Notes: generated by a model not told the origin, from the sequence alone. A stretch of 64,000 nt of DNA from Cellulomonas fimi (GCF_028583725.1 NZ_CP110680.1:1550001-1614000); one strand, 5' to 3'; positions 10,484 through 22,031 are shown, counted from the stretch's first letter. Made by a program: numbers and translations.

Positions 10484-12168
10484 CGCGCGCGCTCCGCCGC
10501 CGCATCGGTGCGGGCGTCGCGGCCGTCGTCACGCTGCTGCTGGCCGCCTGCACCGCGATGCCGACGTCCGGGCCCGTCCAGCAGGGCGGCGACGGGCGCA
10601 TCGACGAGCCGTCGAGCATCGACGTGCTCGCGGAGGGTCCGCGTCCCGACGCCGCTCCGCTCGAGATCGTCGAGAGCTTCCTCGTCGCGGGCTCGGCGGG
10701 CTTCCGCGACGACTTCGTCGTCGCACGCCAGTACCTCGCGGGGCAGGCGCGCGCGGAGTGGCAGCCGCTCGCGGGCGTCGTCGTGTCCGGCGCGCTCGAG
10801 TTCGGCGACATGGGCAACGGGCAGGTGCAGGTCGACGTCCCGGTCGTCGCCCGCGTCGACCGCGAGGGCCGGTACGCCGAGGCGCCCACGGGCGCGGAGT
10901 CGTCCGTCACGTTCGGGCTCGTGCAGGACGACGACGACCAGTGGCGCATCTCCGAGGCCCCCGACGGCCTGGTCGTGCCGACCGACGACTTCGAGGTGTT
11001 CTTCCGGCAGACGTCGATCTACTTCCTGTCGCCCGACGAGACGTTCCTCGTGCCCGAGCAGCGCTGGCTCCCCGTCAAGAGCCGCGAGACGTCCGTCGTG
11101 AGCGCGCTGCTCGCCGGCCCGTCGCCGTGGCTGCGCGACGCGGTGCACACCGCGCTGCCCGACGGTGTCCAGCTCAAGCCCGAGGCGGTGCGCGTGGACC
11201 CCGAGGGGGTCGCGCACGTCGGGCTGTTCTCCACCCGGACGTCCGAGCTGCTGGACGCCGACCGGCCGCTGCTGCTCGCCCAGATCGAGCAGTCGCTGCT
11301 CGCGCTGCCCGGGGTCACCGCGGTCGACGTGACGGCGGGCGGCGTGAGCCTCACCGGGGCGGCGTCCCTGCGCTCGGGCGAGGGGCCGGCGGCCGCACCC
11401 GAGGTGCTGCAGGACGGTGCGCTCCTCCAGGTGGGCACGGACGGGCTCGCGCCGGTCGACGGCGTCGGGCCGCTCACCGTGCCCGACCCGCACCACCCGG
11501 CGCGCGACGAGACCGGCACCGTCCGCGTCGTGCTGTCCGGCGACCGCTCGCTGGTGACGGTGCCCACCGAGGACGACCCCGGGACGACGCTGTACGAGGG
11601 CACCGCGCTGTCGGCGCCGTCGGTCGACCGTTTCGGCTACGCGTGGACGACCGACGTCGGCGTGGGCGTCGTCGCGGCGCTCGCGGCCGGCGCGACCGGG
11701 GAGCCGCCCGCGCAGGCGGTGCACGTCGCCGCGCCGGAGCTCGACGGGCGGACCGTCCGGGCCGTGCGGGTCTCGCGGGACGGGGTCCGCGTCGCGGTCG
11801 TCTCGACCGGCGACGACGGTGTGGCCGTCGCGCTCGGCGCCATCCTCCGCGACTCGCACGGCGTCCCGCAGGCGATCGGTGAGCTCGTCCGCGTCGGCAC
11901 CCCGCTCACCGTCGCGTCGGCCGTCGTGTGGCTCGACGAGGCCACGCTCGGGGTGCTCGCGACCGAGAACGGCGACAGCGTCGTGCACGTCGTGCCGCTC
12001 GCGGGGGAGACCACGGAGCTGCCGCGCGCGTCGGGCCTCGTGTCCCTGTCGGGCGGACGGACGCCGTACGCGGCGACGGCGGACGGCTCCTTGCTGCGCC
12101 TCGTCGGGACGACGTGGGTGCGGATCGCCGACGTCGCGGGCGTGCGGGACCCGTCGGTCGCCGGCTGA
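10480..12168 (+). CDS. lpqB: Lipoprotein LpqB
   Basis: This 562-aa lipoprotein has a signal peptide with lipobox LLAAC (Cys24). An N-terminal domain is followed by a GerMN domain (around SVVSALLAGPSPWL and ALPGVTAVDV) and a C-terminal repeat region of beta-propeller type. LpqB is known to interact with MtrB at the outer face of the membrane and to tune MtrAB signalling. The 4-bp overlap with mtrB indicates translational coupling. The propeller blades are irregular at sequence level, as usual for this family. Confidence 0.94.
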   Translation: MTRALRRRIGAGVAAVVTLLLAACTAMPTSGPVQQGGDGRIDEPSSIDVLAEGPRPDAAPLEIVESFLVAGSAGFRDDFVVARQYLAGQARAEWQPLAGVVVSGALEFGDMGNGQVQVDVPVVARVDREGRYAEAPTGAESSVTFGLVQDDDDQWRISEAPDGLVVPTDDFEVFFRQTSIYFLSPDETFLVPEQRWLPVKSRETSVVSALLAGPSPWLRDAVHTALPDGVQLKPEAVRVDPEGVAHVGLFSTRTSELLDADRPLLLAQIEQSLLALPGVTAVDVTAGGVSLTGAASLRSGEGPAAAPEVLQDGALLQVGTDGLAPVDGVGPLTVPDPHHPARDETGTVRVVLSGDRSLVTVPTEDDPGTTLYEGTALSAPSVDRFGYAWTTDVGVGVVAALAAGATGEPPAQAVHVAAPELDGRTVRAVRVSRDGVRVAVVSTGDDGVAVALGAILRDSHGVPQAIGELVRVGTPLTVASAVVWLDEATLGVLATENGDSVVHVVPLAGETTELPRASGLVSLSGGRTPYAATADGSLLRLVGTTWVRIADVAGVRDPSVAG

Positions 12169-12270
12169 CGCCCGCGTCGAGCCGTCCACAGACCCGGTCG
12201 GCGCGGCGGGTGTCCACCGGCGCGCGGCCGCGGCCCGCCGCGACACCGCCGGCTCGGCTGTGCTGTCGGC

Positions 12271-13137
12271 ATGTCCCCGCTCACCGCGTCCCCGTCCCGC
12301 ATCCTGCCCGGCCGCGCGCCGCTGGACGTGGCCGCCGCCCTGCACGCGCCACGGTCCGCGACGTCCCCGGCCCGCGTCACGGAGGCCCTCGGCGACCACG
12401 CCCGCCGCGTCGCCCACGACCTGCTGACGCTGGTGCTGCCCGTGACGTGCGCGGGTTGCGGGACGGTCGACGAGCGGTGGTGCCCGCCCTGCCGTGCGGC
12501 GCTCGCGGGTCCGCCGTGGCGGTGCGAGGAGCGGGCGGGCCGGCTCGACGCGCTCGACGGGCGGCCGCTGCTGCCCGTGTGGACCCTCGCGGACAACACC
12601 GGCCCGGTGCGGCACGCCGTCGTCGCGTGGAAGGACGAGGGCCGCACGGATCTCACGCGTGCGCTCGCCGCGGCGCTCGGCCGCGCCGCCGGGACCGTCG
12701 CCCCCGACGTGCCGGGGACCCGGGCGGGCCCGCTGCTCGTGGCCGCCGTCCCCTCCACCGCCGCCGCGCGGCGACGACGCGGCGGGTGGCTCGTCGACGA
12801 CGTCGCGCACGGCGCCGTCACCGGGCTGCGGTCGGCGGGGGTCGACGCGCGTCGGGCGCCCGTGCTGCGTCGTCGCGGCGGGCGGGACCAGGCCGGGCTC
12901 GGCGCCCGCGCGCGGGCGCGCAACCTCGACGGCCAGGTCCACGTGGCCCGGCACGCGCGGGAACGGCTCGCGGGGCTCGATGTCCTCCTCGTCGACGACG
13001 TCCTCACCACCGGCGCGAGCGTCGCCGCGTCGGTCGCCGCGGTGCGCGCCGCGGGCGGCCGCGTGGTCGGCTGCGTCACGGTCGCCTCGACGCCGTCACC
13101 GGGGCCGCAGGACCGTGCCGCGCCGCCGAGCGCGTGA
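12271..13137 (+). CDS. ComF-family phosphoribosyltransferase-like protein
   Basis: This 288-aa protein has an N-terminal zinc-ribbon pair of CxxC motifs (CAGC and CPPC, residues about 60-75) and a C-terminal phosphoribosyltransferase fold with the PRPP loop DVLLVDDVLTTGAS. In competent bacteria ComF acts in DNA uptake; in Actinobacteria it is conserved between lpqB and hpf and its role is unclear. An N-terminal extension of about 45 residues precedes the zinc motif and may be disordered. No competence genes are nearby. Confidence 0.88.
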   Translation: MSPLTASPSRILPGRAPLDVAAALHAPRSATSPARVTEALGDHARRVAHDLLTLVLPVTCAGCGTVDERWCPPCRAALAGPPWRCEERAGRLDALDGRPLLPVWTLADNTGPVRHAVVAWKDEGRTDLTRALAAALGRAAGTVAPDVPGTRAGPLLVAAVPSTAAARRRRGGWLVDDVAHGAVTGLRSAGVDARRAPVLRRRGGRDQAGLGARARARNLDGQVHVARHARERLAGLDVLLVDDVLTTGASVAASVAAVRAAGGRVVGCVTVASTPSPGPQDRAAPPSA

Positions 13138-13240
13138 CCGCAGCGCAGCGCCGCGACCCCGTCGTCAGGACCGCGGCGTCGCGTCGGGGCGCCCGGTTCG
13201 CCCCGGACGCCCGGTTCGTCGTCCGCCGGTCGGGCGGCGA

Positions 13241-13271
13241 TTGGTCCGACGACCGACCGCGGGGTTAGCGT
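13241..13271 (+). promoter_or_regulatory. Promoter of hpf
   Basis: TTGGTC (13241-13246) and TAGCGT (13266-13271) are 19 bases apart. Transcription from about 13278 would give a leader of about 150 nt before the hpf ATG. Confidence 0.5.
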
Positions 13272-13277
13272 GGGTGC

Positions 13278-13429
13278 CTGAGCCGACGGCGCAGCGGAGC
13301 CCCGACCTCGAAGCAGTCGAGGTCGACCCGCAGCGCGGGAGGAGGTGACGCCGCCGGACTGTCCCCCGGGGCAGGAAGAAGCATGTCGCCGGGCGGCGCG
13401 AGCCGCCCCAGACCTCGCAGGAGGCTCAC
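13278..13429 (+). ncRNA. Structured 5' leader of hpf (candidate raiA-motif RNA)
   Basis: The leader has an 8-bp perfect stem with a 5-nt loop (13304-13324) and a 7-bp stem closed by a GCGA tetraloop (13391-13408). CGAGGTC (13318-13324) can pair either with GACCTCG at 13304-13310 or with a second GACCTCG at 13411-13417, which abuts the Shine-Dalgarno GCAGGAGG (13417-13424). The two pairings are mutually exclusive. A structured RNA class called the raiA motif is known upstream of hpf/raiA genes in Gram-positive bacteria; whether this is a member needs a covariance-model search. Confidence 0.45.
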
Positions 13430-14068
13430 ATGGAGATCGTGGTTGCAGGCCGGCACACCGAGGTGCTCCCGAAGTACCGGGCGCATCTCGAGCAGAAGCT
13501 CGCGAAGGTCGAGCAGCTGGCCCCCCGCGCACAGCGGATCGACGTCCTCGTCTCGCACGAGGCCAACCCTCGTCAGGCCGGCAGCTGTGAGCGCGTCGAG
13601 CTCACCGTCGTCGACAAGGGTCCCGTCATCCGTGCCGAGGCGTGCGCAGACGACCGTTACGCGGCCCTGGACCTGGCGCTCGGGAAGCTCCTCGAACGCC
13701 TCCGCCGCACGCGCGACCGTCGCAAGGACCACCGCAACCACACTCCGCTGACCCCCGTCGACGTCCGCCCCCTCGAGCAGGTCCCCGAGCCCGCCGAGGC
13801 ACCCGCCCCCGTCGACGGCGCGGTGGAGACGACGCTCGGCGACTCGCCGGTCGTCATCCGCGAGAAGGTCCACGAGGCGCTGCCGATGACCGTCGACGAC
13901 GCGCTCTACGAGATGGAGCTCGTCGGCCACGACTTCTACCTCTTCATCGACGCCGAGACCGCCCAGCCGGCCGTCGCCTACCGTCGCCGCGGCTGGAGCT
14001 ACGGCGTCATCAAGCTCGACACCGCCGTCCGCAACGACGCCCCCGCGTCCGCCGCCGTCAGCGGCTGA
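13430..14068 (+). CDS. hpf: Ribosome hibernation promoting factor, long form
   Basis: This 212-aa protein has an N-terminal RaiA/HPF domain (about residues 1-105), a flexible acidic and Pro-rich linker, and the C-terminal dimerisation domain (from VVIREKVHEALPMTVDDAL to the end). Long HPF joins 70S ribosomes into inactive 100S dimers in stationary phase or hypoxia. The Shine-Dalgarno GCAGGAGG sits 5 bases before the ATG. The gene has its own promoter and a 150-nt structured leader, and ends at a 16-bp terminator stem. Position between comF and secA matches other Actinobacteria. Confidence 0.95.
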   Translation: MEIVVAGRHTEVLPKYRAHLEQKLAKVEQLAPRAQRIDVLVSHEANPRQAGSCERVELTVVDKGPVIRAEACADDRYAALDLALGKLLERLRRTRDRRKDHRNHTPLTPVDVRPLEQVPEPAEAPAPVDGAVETTLGDSPVVIREKVHEALPMTVDDALYEMELVGHDFYLFIDAETAQPAVAYRRRGWSYGVIKLDTAVRNDAPASAAVSG

Positions 14069-14078
14069 CCCACCCGTC

Positions 14079-14119
14079 CGACGACGCCCGGCCCTCCCCG
14101 TGGGGGCCGGGCGTCGTCG
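14079..14119 (+). terminator. Terminator of hpf
   Basis: A perfect 16-bp stem (14079-14094 with 14104-14119) has a 9-nt loop. No T-tract follows, as is common in very high-GC Actinobacteria. Confidence 0.75.
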
Positions 14120-14170
14120 CGTGCGTGCGGGTCAGCCACGGGCGTCGGTGGTCGCCGCCATGATGGGGCG

Positions 14171-15451
14171 GTGCCTCCCGCCGGTCTGCCCGCCCCCACC
14201 GAGTCGCTCTCGCTCGCGCAGGCGCGCCGCGTCGCGCTGCGCGCCCAGGGTCTCGACGTCCCGCGCCCCGCACGGACCGGTCCCGCGACGGCGCGCCACC
14301 TCCAGCAGGTCGTCGACCGGCTCGGCCTCCTGCAGATCGACTCCGTGAACGTGCTGGCGCGCGCGCACCTCATGCCGACGTTCACGCGGGTCGGCCCGTA
14401 CGACCCGGCGCTGCTCGACCGCGCGTCCGGCCGGGCGCCCCGGCGTCTCGTCGAGGCGTGGGCGCACCAGGCGTCGTACGTCCCGCCCGAGACGTTCCGG
14501 CGGCTCGGCTGGCGGCAGCGCGCGTACGCGACGCAGGCGTGGGGGACGATCGCGCAGGTGCCGTTGCAGCACGCGCCCGCGCTCGCCGAGGTCCGCGCGC
14601 TGCTCGCAGCGTCCGGGCCGATGACCGCGAGCGAGGTCCAGGTCCACTTCGAGGCCGACCACCCGACGTCGCGTGACGAGTGGGGGTGGAACTGGTCGGT
14701 CGCGAAGCGCGTGCTGGAGTTCCTGTTCTTCACCGGCGAGGTGACGTCGGCCGGGCGCAACGCGGCCTTCGAGCGGCGGTACGACCTCACCGAGAGGGTG
14801 CTGCCGCCGGACGTGCTCGCCCGGCCCGAGCCCGACGACGCGACCGCGGTCCGCGAGCTCGTCGAGATCTCCGCCCGTGCGCACGGCGTCGCGACCCTCG
14901 GCTGCCTCGCCGACTACTTCCGCATCGGGCAGCGCCAGGCCGCGACCGCCGCTGCCGAGCTCGTCGAGGACGGCGTCCTCGTGCCCGTGCGCGTCGCCGG
15001 CTGGGACGCGCGGCCGGTCTACCGCCACCGCGACGCGACGCTGCCGCGCACGGCCCGCGGCGCGGCGCTGCTCAGCCCGTTCGACCCGCTGGTGTTCGAG
15101 CGACGTCGCCTCGAGGAGCTGTTCGGGCTGCGGTACCGGATCGAGATCTACGTCCCGGAGCCGAAGCGCGTGTGGGGGTACTACGTGCTGCCGTTCCTGC
15201 TGGGCGACCAGCTGCCCGCGCTCGTCGACCTCAAGGCGGACCGCGCCGCGCGCGCGTTGCGGGTGGTCGCGGCCCACGTCAGCCCCGGGACCGGGCGGCT
15301 CCCGGCGGACACGGTCGAGGCGCTCGCGGCGGAGCTCCGCCTCGTCGCGACGTGGCTCGGGCTCGACGACGTGGTCGTCGGCGCCCCGGACGGCACGCTG
15401 CGCGGCGACCTCGCGGACCCGCTGCGGCACGCGACGGCCGACGCGGCGTGA
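14171..15451 (+). CDS. AlkX/YcaQ-like winged-helix DNA glycosylase, QxD type
   Basis: This 426-aa HTH_42 protein has the catalytic motif LLQIDSV (Gln55, Asp57). The Q-x-D form is that of Escherichia coli YcaQ (AlkX), which unhooks DNA interstrand crosslinks. Other family blocks are visible (EAWAHQASYVPPE, LLSPFDPLVFERRR, RVWGYYVLPFLLGD). The GTG at 14171 follows the hpf terminator closely. Its stop overlaps the EamA start by one base (TGATG), so the two may be co-translated. Crosslink or bulky N-alkyl repair is likely from the motif; the substrate is not shown by sequence. Confidence 0.85.
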   Translation: MPPAGLPAPTESLSLAQARRVALRAQGLDVPRPARTGPATARHLQQVVDRLGLLQIDSVNVLARAHLMPTFTRVGPYDPALLDRASGRAPRRLVEAWAHQASYVPPETFRRLGWRQRAYATQAWGTIAQVPLQHAPALAEVRALLAASGPMTASEVQVHFEADHPTSRDEWGWNWSVAKRVLEFLFFTGEVTSAGRNAAFERRYDLTERVLPPDVLARPEPDDATAVRELVEISARAHGVATLGCLADYFRIGQRQAATAAAELVEDGVLVPVRVAGWDARPVYRHRDATLPRTARGAALLSPFDPLVFERRRLEELFGLRYRIEIYVPEPKRVWGYYVLPFLLGDQLPALVDLKADRAARALRVVAAHVSPGTGRLPADTVEALAAELRLVATWLGLDDVVVGAPDGTLRGDLADPLRHATADAA

Positions 15452-16422
15452 TGCGCCGGTCGGACTTCGCGCTCGTCGCGCTCGCGGGGCTGCTGTGGGG
15501 CACCGGCGGGCTCGCGGGCGTCGCGGCGGGGGACGTCGGCCACCTGGAGTCGGTCGCCGTCGCCGCGTACCGGCTGCTGGGCGGCGGGCTCGTGCTGCTC
15601 GTCGGCGCAGTCCTCGTCGGGGCGTTCCGCGGCGTCCGGGCCGGCCGCGCGCTCGTCGGGCACGTCGTCGCGACCGCGGTGCTCGCGGCGACGTACCAGG
15701 CCGCGTACTTCGCGGCGGTCGAGCGCGCGGGGGTCGCCACGTCGACGCTCGTCGCCCTCGGCGCCGCCCCCGTGATCGTCGCGGTCGGCACGGCCGTCGT
15801 GACCCGCCGCGCGCCGTCACGGACGACGGTCGTCGCGACCGTCCTGGCGCTCACCGGGCTGGTCGCGCTCGTCGGGACGAGCGGCGGCACCGGGAGCGCG
15901 CCGCTCGCGGGTGTCGCGCTCGCGCTCGTGTCGGCGACGTCGTTCGCCGCGATGACGGGGCTGGGGCGTCGCGCGGTGCCCGACGCCGGCCCCGTGCCGA
16001 CGACGGCGCTCGCGTTCACGCTCGGCGGAATCCTCCTCGCGGTCGTCGCACCGGTCCTCGGCGACGCCGTCGACGTGCCCGACGCGGCGACCGGCTGGTG
16101 GCTGCTCGCGTTCCTCGCGGTCGTGCCCACGGCCACCGCCTACGGCGCCTACTTCTCCGGCCTGCGCACCGTCCCGGCGACCACGGCGAGCCTCCTGGCC
16201 CTGCTCGAGCCGCTGACCGCGACGGTGGGCGCCGTGCTGCTGCTCGACGAGCGGCTGGGTGTCGGCGGGATCGTCGGCGCGGTGCTCCTGGCGAGCGCGG
16301 TCGTCGTCCTTCGGCCCCGGACCGCGACAGGGCCGACTAGCATGGTCGGGCCCGGCCACGCGGCCGGTCAGCCAGCCGCTCCGACGCCGCGCGTGCCAGG
16401 GGCGAGAACACGTCGGGAGTAG
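15451..16422 (+). CDS. EamA/DMT-superfamily transporter
   Basis: This 323-aa protein has about ten hydrophobic helices in two EamA repeats, beginning [18 protein letters not shown] and ending with [20 protein letters not shown], a typical second-repeat motif. About 40 disordered residues follow the last helix. Such permeases export amino acids or other small metabolites; the substrate cannot be read here. Its ATG overlaps the glycosylase stop, and its stop is 5 bases before the secA start. A -10-like TAGCAT (16338-16343) inside its 3' end may drive secA. Confidence 0.85.
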   Translation: MRRSDFALVALAGLLWGTGGLAGVAAGDVGHLESVAVAAYRLLGGGLVLLVGAVLVGAFRGVRAGRALVGHVVATAVLAATYQAAYFAAVERAGVATSTLVALGAAPVIVAVGTAVVTRRAPSRTTVVATVLALTGLVALVGTSGGTGSAPLAGVALALVSATSFAAMTGLGRRAVPDAGPVPTTALAFTLGGILLAVVAPVLGDAVDVPDAATGWWLLAFLAVVPTATAYGAYFSGLRTVPATTASLLALLEPLTATVGAVLLLDERLGVGGIVGAVLLASAVVVLRPRTATGPTSMVGPGHAAGQPAAPTPRVPGARTRRE

Positions 16423-16427
16423 TGCGC

Positions 16428-19247
<2,820 letters not shown>

Positions 19248-19256
19248 CGCACGACC

Positions 19257-19297
19257 GACGGGACCGGCTGACCCCCACGGGGTCGGCCGGTCCCGTC
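19257..19297 (+). terminator. Terminator of secA
   Basis: A 19-bp stem with one G-T wobble (19257-19275 with 19279-19297) and a 3-nt loop lies ten bases after the secA stop. It is also downstream of the convergent gene ending at 19332, so it may act on both strands. Confidence 0.75.
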
Positions 19298-19331
19298 GTC
19301 TGCGGGGGCTCGACGTCGCGCCGCCGCGGCG

Positions 19332-20006
19332 TCAGCCGATCTCCAGCACGGTCGCGCGCCAGGCGCCCCGATGCGTCTCCAGCCGCAGGGCAACGGCCCG
19401 CACGACGGGCCCGTCCTCGACCACGACGGCCGCCTCGAGCGTGTGCTCGTCGACCGCGCACGCGCGCACGCGGCGCACCTGCGGCGCCCGGCTCGACGTC
19501 CCGCGGACCCGCAGCGTCAGCGCGGCGCGGACCTGCACCGCCTGGAGCACGCCCGGGGTCAGCCACCGCGCGAGCTGTGCGAGCGGACGACGCCCTCCGA
19601 GCGCCTCGACCGCGGCGAGCGCGATGCGGCCCGCGAGCACGCCCGGATCGTGGTCCGGGACCGCCCCGCGGTCCTCGTCGGCCGCGTCGAGGACGGGCGT
19701 GCGGTCCTGGGCCCGCAGCACGTCGAGCCGGAGCGCGAGCGTCGGGGGTGCGACGTGGTGCGGCCCTGCGGCACGGGCGGCCGCGAGGGTCTCGGCCGCA
19801 CGCACGAGCCGTGCCCGCGGCCCCGCCTCCCGCGCCGGTGCGTCGGCGTCGAGCCCCGCCGTGCCCGCGGGGGTGCCGCGGCCGCCGGGCTGTGGGCGCG
19901 CCGTGCGGGGTCGGGTCGTGGCGCGCGCCCGCGCCGCCGCCGGGTCCGGCTCGGCGCGTGCGAACACACGCTCGGCGGCGGTGCCGTCCATCAGCACCGC
20001 GCTCAC
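19332..20006 (-). CDS. Rv3235-family protein
   Basis: This 224-aa protein has a disordered Arg/Ala/Pro-rich N-terminal half and a conserved C-terminal domain (from AALGG-type helix LGGRRPLAQLARWLT to LETHRGAWRATVLEIG) matching the mycobacterial Rv3235 family, also found downstream of secA1. Its function is unknown. The GTG at 20006 overlaps the stop of the LysM gene as GTGA, so the two proteins are translationally coupled and may act together. A start at ATG 19991 is possible but loses the overlap. Confidence 0.78.
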   Translation of the reverse strand: MSAVLMDGTAAERVFARAEPDPAAARARATTRPRTARPQPGGRGTPAGTAGLDADAPAREAGPRARLVRAAETLAAARAAGPHHVAPPTLALRLDVLRAQDRTPVLDAADEDRGAVPDHDPGVLAGRIALAAVEALGGRRPLAQLARWLTPGVLQAVQVRAALTLRVRGTSSRAPQVRRVRACAVDEHTLEAAVVVEDGPVVRAVALRLETHRGAWRATVLEIG

Positions 20007-21286
20007 GGGGCCACCGTCCCGTCGGTCGGGACGACGAGCACCTGGCCGGGGACGAGCACGTCGGGGTCGTCGCCGACCACCGCCATGTTGGCCGCGTACC
20101 AGCGCGGCCACGTCCGGGCGATCGTCGCGTCGTCCGCGCCCGCGGGCAGGTGGCGCTCGGCGATGCTCCACAGGGTGTCGCCGGGCTGCACGGTCACCGT
20201 GCCGGCCCTGGCGTCCGTCGCAGCCGGAGCCGTCCCGGGGCCGTGCGCCGTCGTCGTGGACCCCGGCGAGGTGCCGCTGGCCCCCGTTCCGCCGGGGGAG
20301 GGTGACGCGGCCAGGTCGGCAGCCGGGGCGGTGCGCGCGGGCGAGGACGACCACGTCGCGGACGTGGCGCCCGTCGACGGGGCCGCCGACGGGCCGGGCG
20401 ACGCCGTTCCCGCGGTCGTGCTGGCGGATCCTGCGCCAGGTGCGGCCGTGCCGGGCGACGGCTGGGCACCCGCCGAGGCGGGCGCGCCCGCCGCGGGGGT
20501 CGGGCCGACGGGCGCTGCCTCGCCCGGTCCGCGGGCTGCTCCCGACGTGGTCGCGGCGGCGTCGGGGGCGGTCGGTCCGGAGGGGACCGTGACGTCCGTT
20601 CCCGGAGCGACGGTGGTCCCCGCTCGTGCGGCCGCCCCAGGCGTCGTGGCCGGGGCGGCGGTGGCGGTCCCAGGTGCGCTGGCGGTCCCAGCCGCGGTGG
20701 TCGTCCCAGGTGCGCTGGCGGTCCCGGCCGCGGTGGTCGTCCGGGGGGCGGTGACCGGACCGGCCACGGCAGTCGGCGAGGCGACCGACGTCCCCGTGGC
20801 CGCGGGAGTCGTGGGCGCCCAGCCGAGGTCCGACGGCGCGCTGCGCACCGCGACCGGCCCGTCGGGGGCGACCGGTGCGGCAGCCGTCGCACCCGTGGCG
20901 CCCGCCAGGCCGACACCCGCGCCGATCGCGAGGACGAGCACGCGGCGGACCGCGGCGGGTGCCCAGCGCTGCACGAGATGCTCGCCGGTCCGCCAGGTGG
21001 CGCCGGCGAGCCTGGCGGTCGAGCACACGAGCGCGACGCCCGCCGACGCGGCGAGCCACGCGGCGACCAGGGCGCCGACCGCGGTGACCCCCAGCTCGAC
21101 GGCGGCGTCGACGCGCCACGTCCCCGCGTGGGCGAGCTCGGTGGTGCGGAGCGCGAGCAGGGTCGCCGTCGCGCCGGCCACGACGCTCGCCACGGCGAGC
21201 CCGAGGAGCGCCACGACGGCCGCTCCGTGCCGACGCCGGGCGACCTCCGTGCCGCGCTCCGTTGCTGTCCGTGCGCTCTTGACCAC
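20003..21286 (-). CDS. Membrane-anchored LysM-domain protein
   Basis: This 427-aa protein has three hydrophobic segments in the first 135 residues, then about 220 residues of low-complexity Ala/Thr/Pro/Gly/Ser, then one C-terminal LysM domain (VTVQPGDTLWSIAERHLP to VLVPGQVLVVPT). LysM binds the GlcNAc-containing glycan of peptidoglycan, so the long linker probably spans from the membrane to the wall. The linker DNA includes a 36-bp tandem repeat. The GTG start at 21286 has GGGGG just upstream. It is coupled to the Rv3235-like gene. Enzymatic domains are absent. Confidence 0.82.
   Translation of the reverse strand: MVKSARTATERGTEVARRRHGAAVVALLGLAVASVVAGATATLLALRTTELAHAGTWRVDAAVELGVTAVGALVAAWLAASAGVALVCSTARLAGATWRTGEHLVQRWAPAAVRRVLVLAIGAGVGLAGATGATAAAPVAPDGPVAVRSAPSDLGWAPTTPAATGTSVASPTAVAGPVTAPRTTTAAGTASAPGTTTAAGTASAPGTATAAPATTPGAAARAGTTVAPGTDVTVPSGPTAPDAAATTSGAARGPGEAAPVGPTPAAGAPASAGAQPSPGTAAPGAGSASTTAGTASPGPSAAPSTGATSATWSSSPARTAPAADLAASPSPGGTGASGTSPGSTTTAHGPGTAPAATDARAGTVTVQPGDTLWSIAERHLPAGADDATIARTWPRWYAANMAVVGDDPDVLVPGQVLVVPTDGTVAP
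20658..20754. repeat. 36-bp tandem repeat in the LysM linker
   Basis: Two near-identical 36-bp units (20658-20693 and 20694-20729) and part of a third encode repeated TTTAAGTASAPG. The repeat is in frame, so slippage would change linker length without breaking the gene. Confidence 0.85.
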
Positions 21287-21305
21287 GCTGAGCCCCCTGG
21301 ATGTC

Positions 21306-21333
21306 GTTTGATGCGGTTTGATGACGACTGATG
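21306..21333. repeat. Short direct repeats upstream of the LysM gene
   Basis: GTTTGATG occurs at 21306-21313 and 21316-21323, with a degenerate third copy (CTGATG) at 21328-21333. The two exact copies start 10 bases apart, one helical turn. They lie in the short AT-richer gap between the divergent LysM gene and the 176-aa gene and could bind a regulator. Confidence 0.4.
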
Positions 21334-21419
21334 GCTGAAGGTGTAGCCGAGTGGCGCGTGCTTCGTCCAGCTCTGTCCGCGATGCGGTCCCCGGACCCGA
21401 CGGCCGCCCGCGTCGGCCC

Positions 21420-21425
21420 TACCGT
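21420..21425 (+). promoter_or_regulatory. -10 TACCGT (leaderless) of the 176-aa gene
   Basis: TACCGT is followed by 7 bases and then the GTG at 21433. This supports that start over the in-frame ATG at 21331. Confidence 0.45.
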
Positions 21426-21432
21426 GGTCGCC

Positions 21433-21963
21433 GTGCGGTGGGAGGCGCTGTTCGACGACATGGAGGCGCAGCTCGCCGCCGTGCACGGCGCCGCGACGCG
21501 GCTCGACGTCGCCGAGCTCACGCGCGCCGAGCGTGCGACCGTCGGCCTCGTCGACCGGCTCCGTGCGGCACGCGACACGACCGTCACCGTGCGGACGGCC
21601 CACGGGGAGCCTCTGCGCGGGCCGCTCGTCGACTCGGCACCCGAGTGGCTGCTGCTCGCGCTCGGCCCGGTGCAGCGCGCCCTCGTCCCGACCGCGGCCG
21701 TCGTCGTGGTCGGCGACCTCACGCTCCACGCCGCACCGGCGCCCGGCGTCGTCGAGCGGCGGCTGGGGCTCGGGCACGCGCTCCGTGCGCTCGCGCGCGA
21801 CCGTGCCGTCGTCCGCGTGCGGTCAGCGGGCGTCGAGCTGGTCGGTCGGGTCGACCGCGTCGGTGCCGATCACCTCGACCTCACCGAGACCGTCCGCCCG
21901 GCGGTCGACGCCACGACGTGGGCCGTCCCGTTCGCCACGCTCGAGGTCGTCCGCTCGGGCTGA
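21433..21963 (+). CDS. Conserved actinobacterial protein of unknown function
   Basis: I do not recognise this 176-aa protein beyond a general actinobacterial pattern. Residues about 1-35 are predicted helix (FDDMEAQLAAVHGAATRLDV). The rest alternates strands (TVTVRTAHGEPLRGPLV, WLLLALGPVQRALVPTAAVVVVGDL), then a helix (LGHALRALARDR), then strands (VRVRSAGVELVGRVDRVGADHLDL). The two strand-rich blocks resemble small beta-barrel (Sm-like) folds, but this is only an impression. No membrane helix or signal peptide is present. It is divergent from the LysM gene. The start is chosen on the leaderless -10. Confidence 0.7.
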   Translation: MRWEALFDDMEAQLAAVHGAATRLDVAELTRAERATVGLVDRLRAARDTTVTVRTAHGEPLRGPLVDSAPEWLLLALGPVQRALVPTAAVVVVGDLTLHAAPAPGVVERRLGLGHALRALARDRAVVRVRSAGVELVGRVDRVGADHLDLTETVRPAVDATTWAVPFATLEVVRSG

Positions 21964-22031
21964 TCCGCGACGCGCGGGAGCGGGCCCGCGAGCCGCGGTG
22001 GTCGAGGTGAGCGGCGGGGTGGGGGGCGGCG

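Noticed and set aside
13383..13751. Small open frame starting in the hpf leader
   Set aside because: It runs out of frame through hpf, is arginine-rich shadow sequence and lacks a good ribosome site.
20658..20754. 36-bp repeats as a possible CRISPR array
   Set aside because: The units are contiguous without spacers, in frame with the LysM linker, and no cas gene is present.
21340..21365. tRNA-like D-arm sequence (TAGCCGAGTGGCG) near 21350
   Set aside because: No acceptor stem, anticodon stem or T-arm can be formed around it, and it falls just upstream of a protein start.
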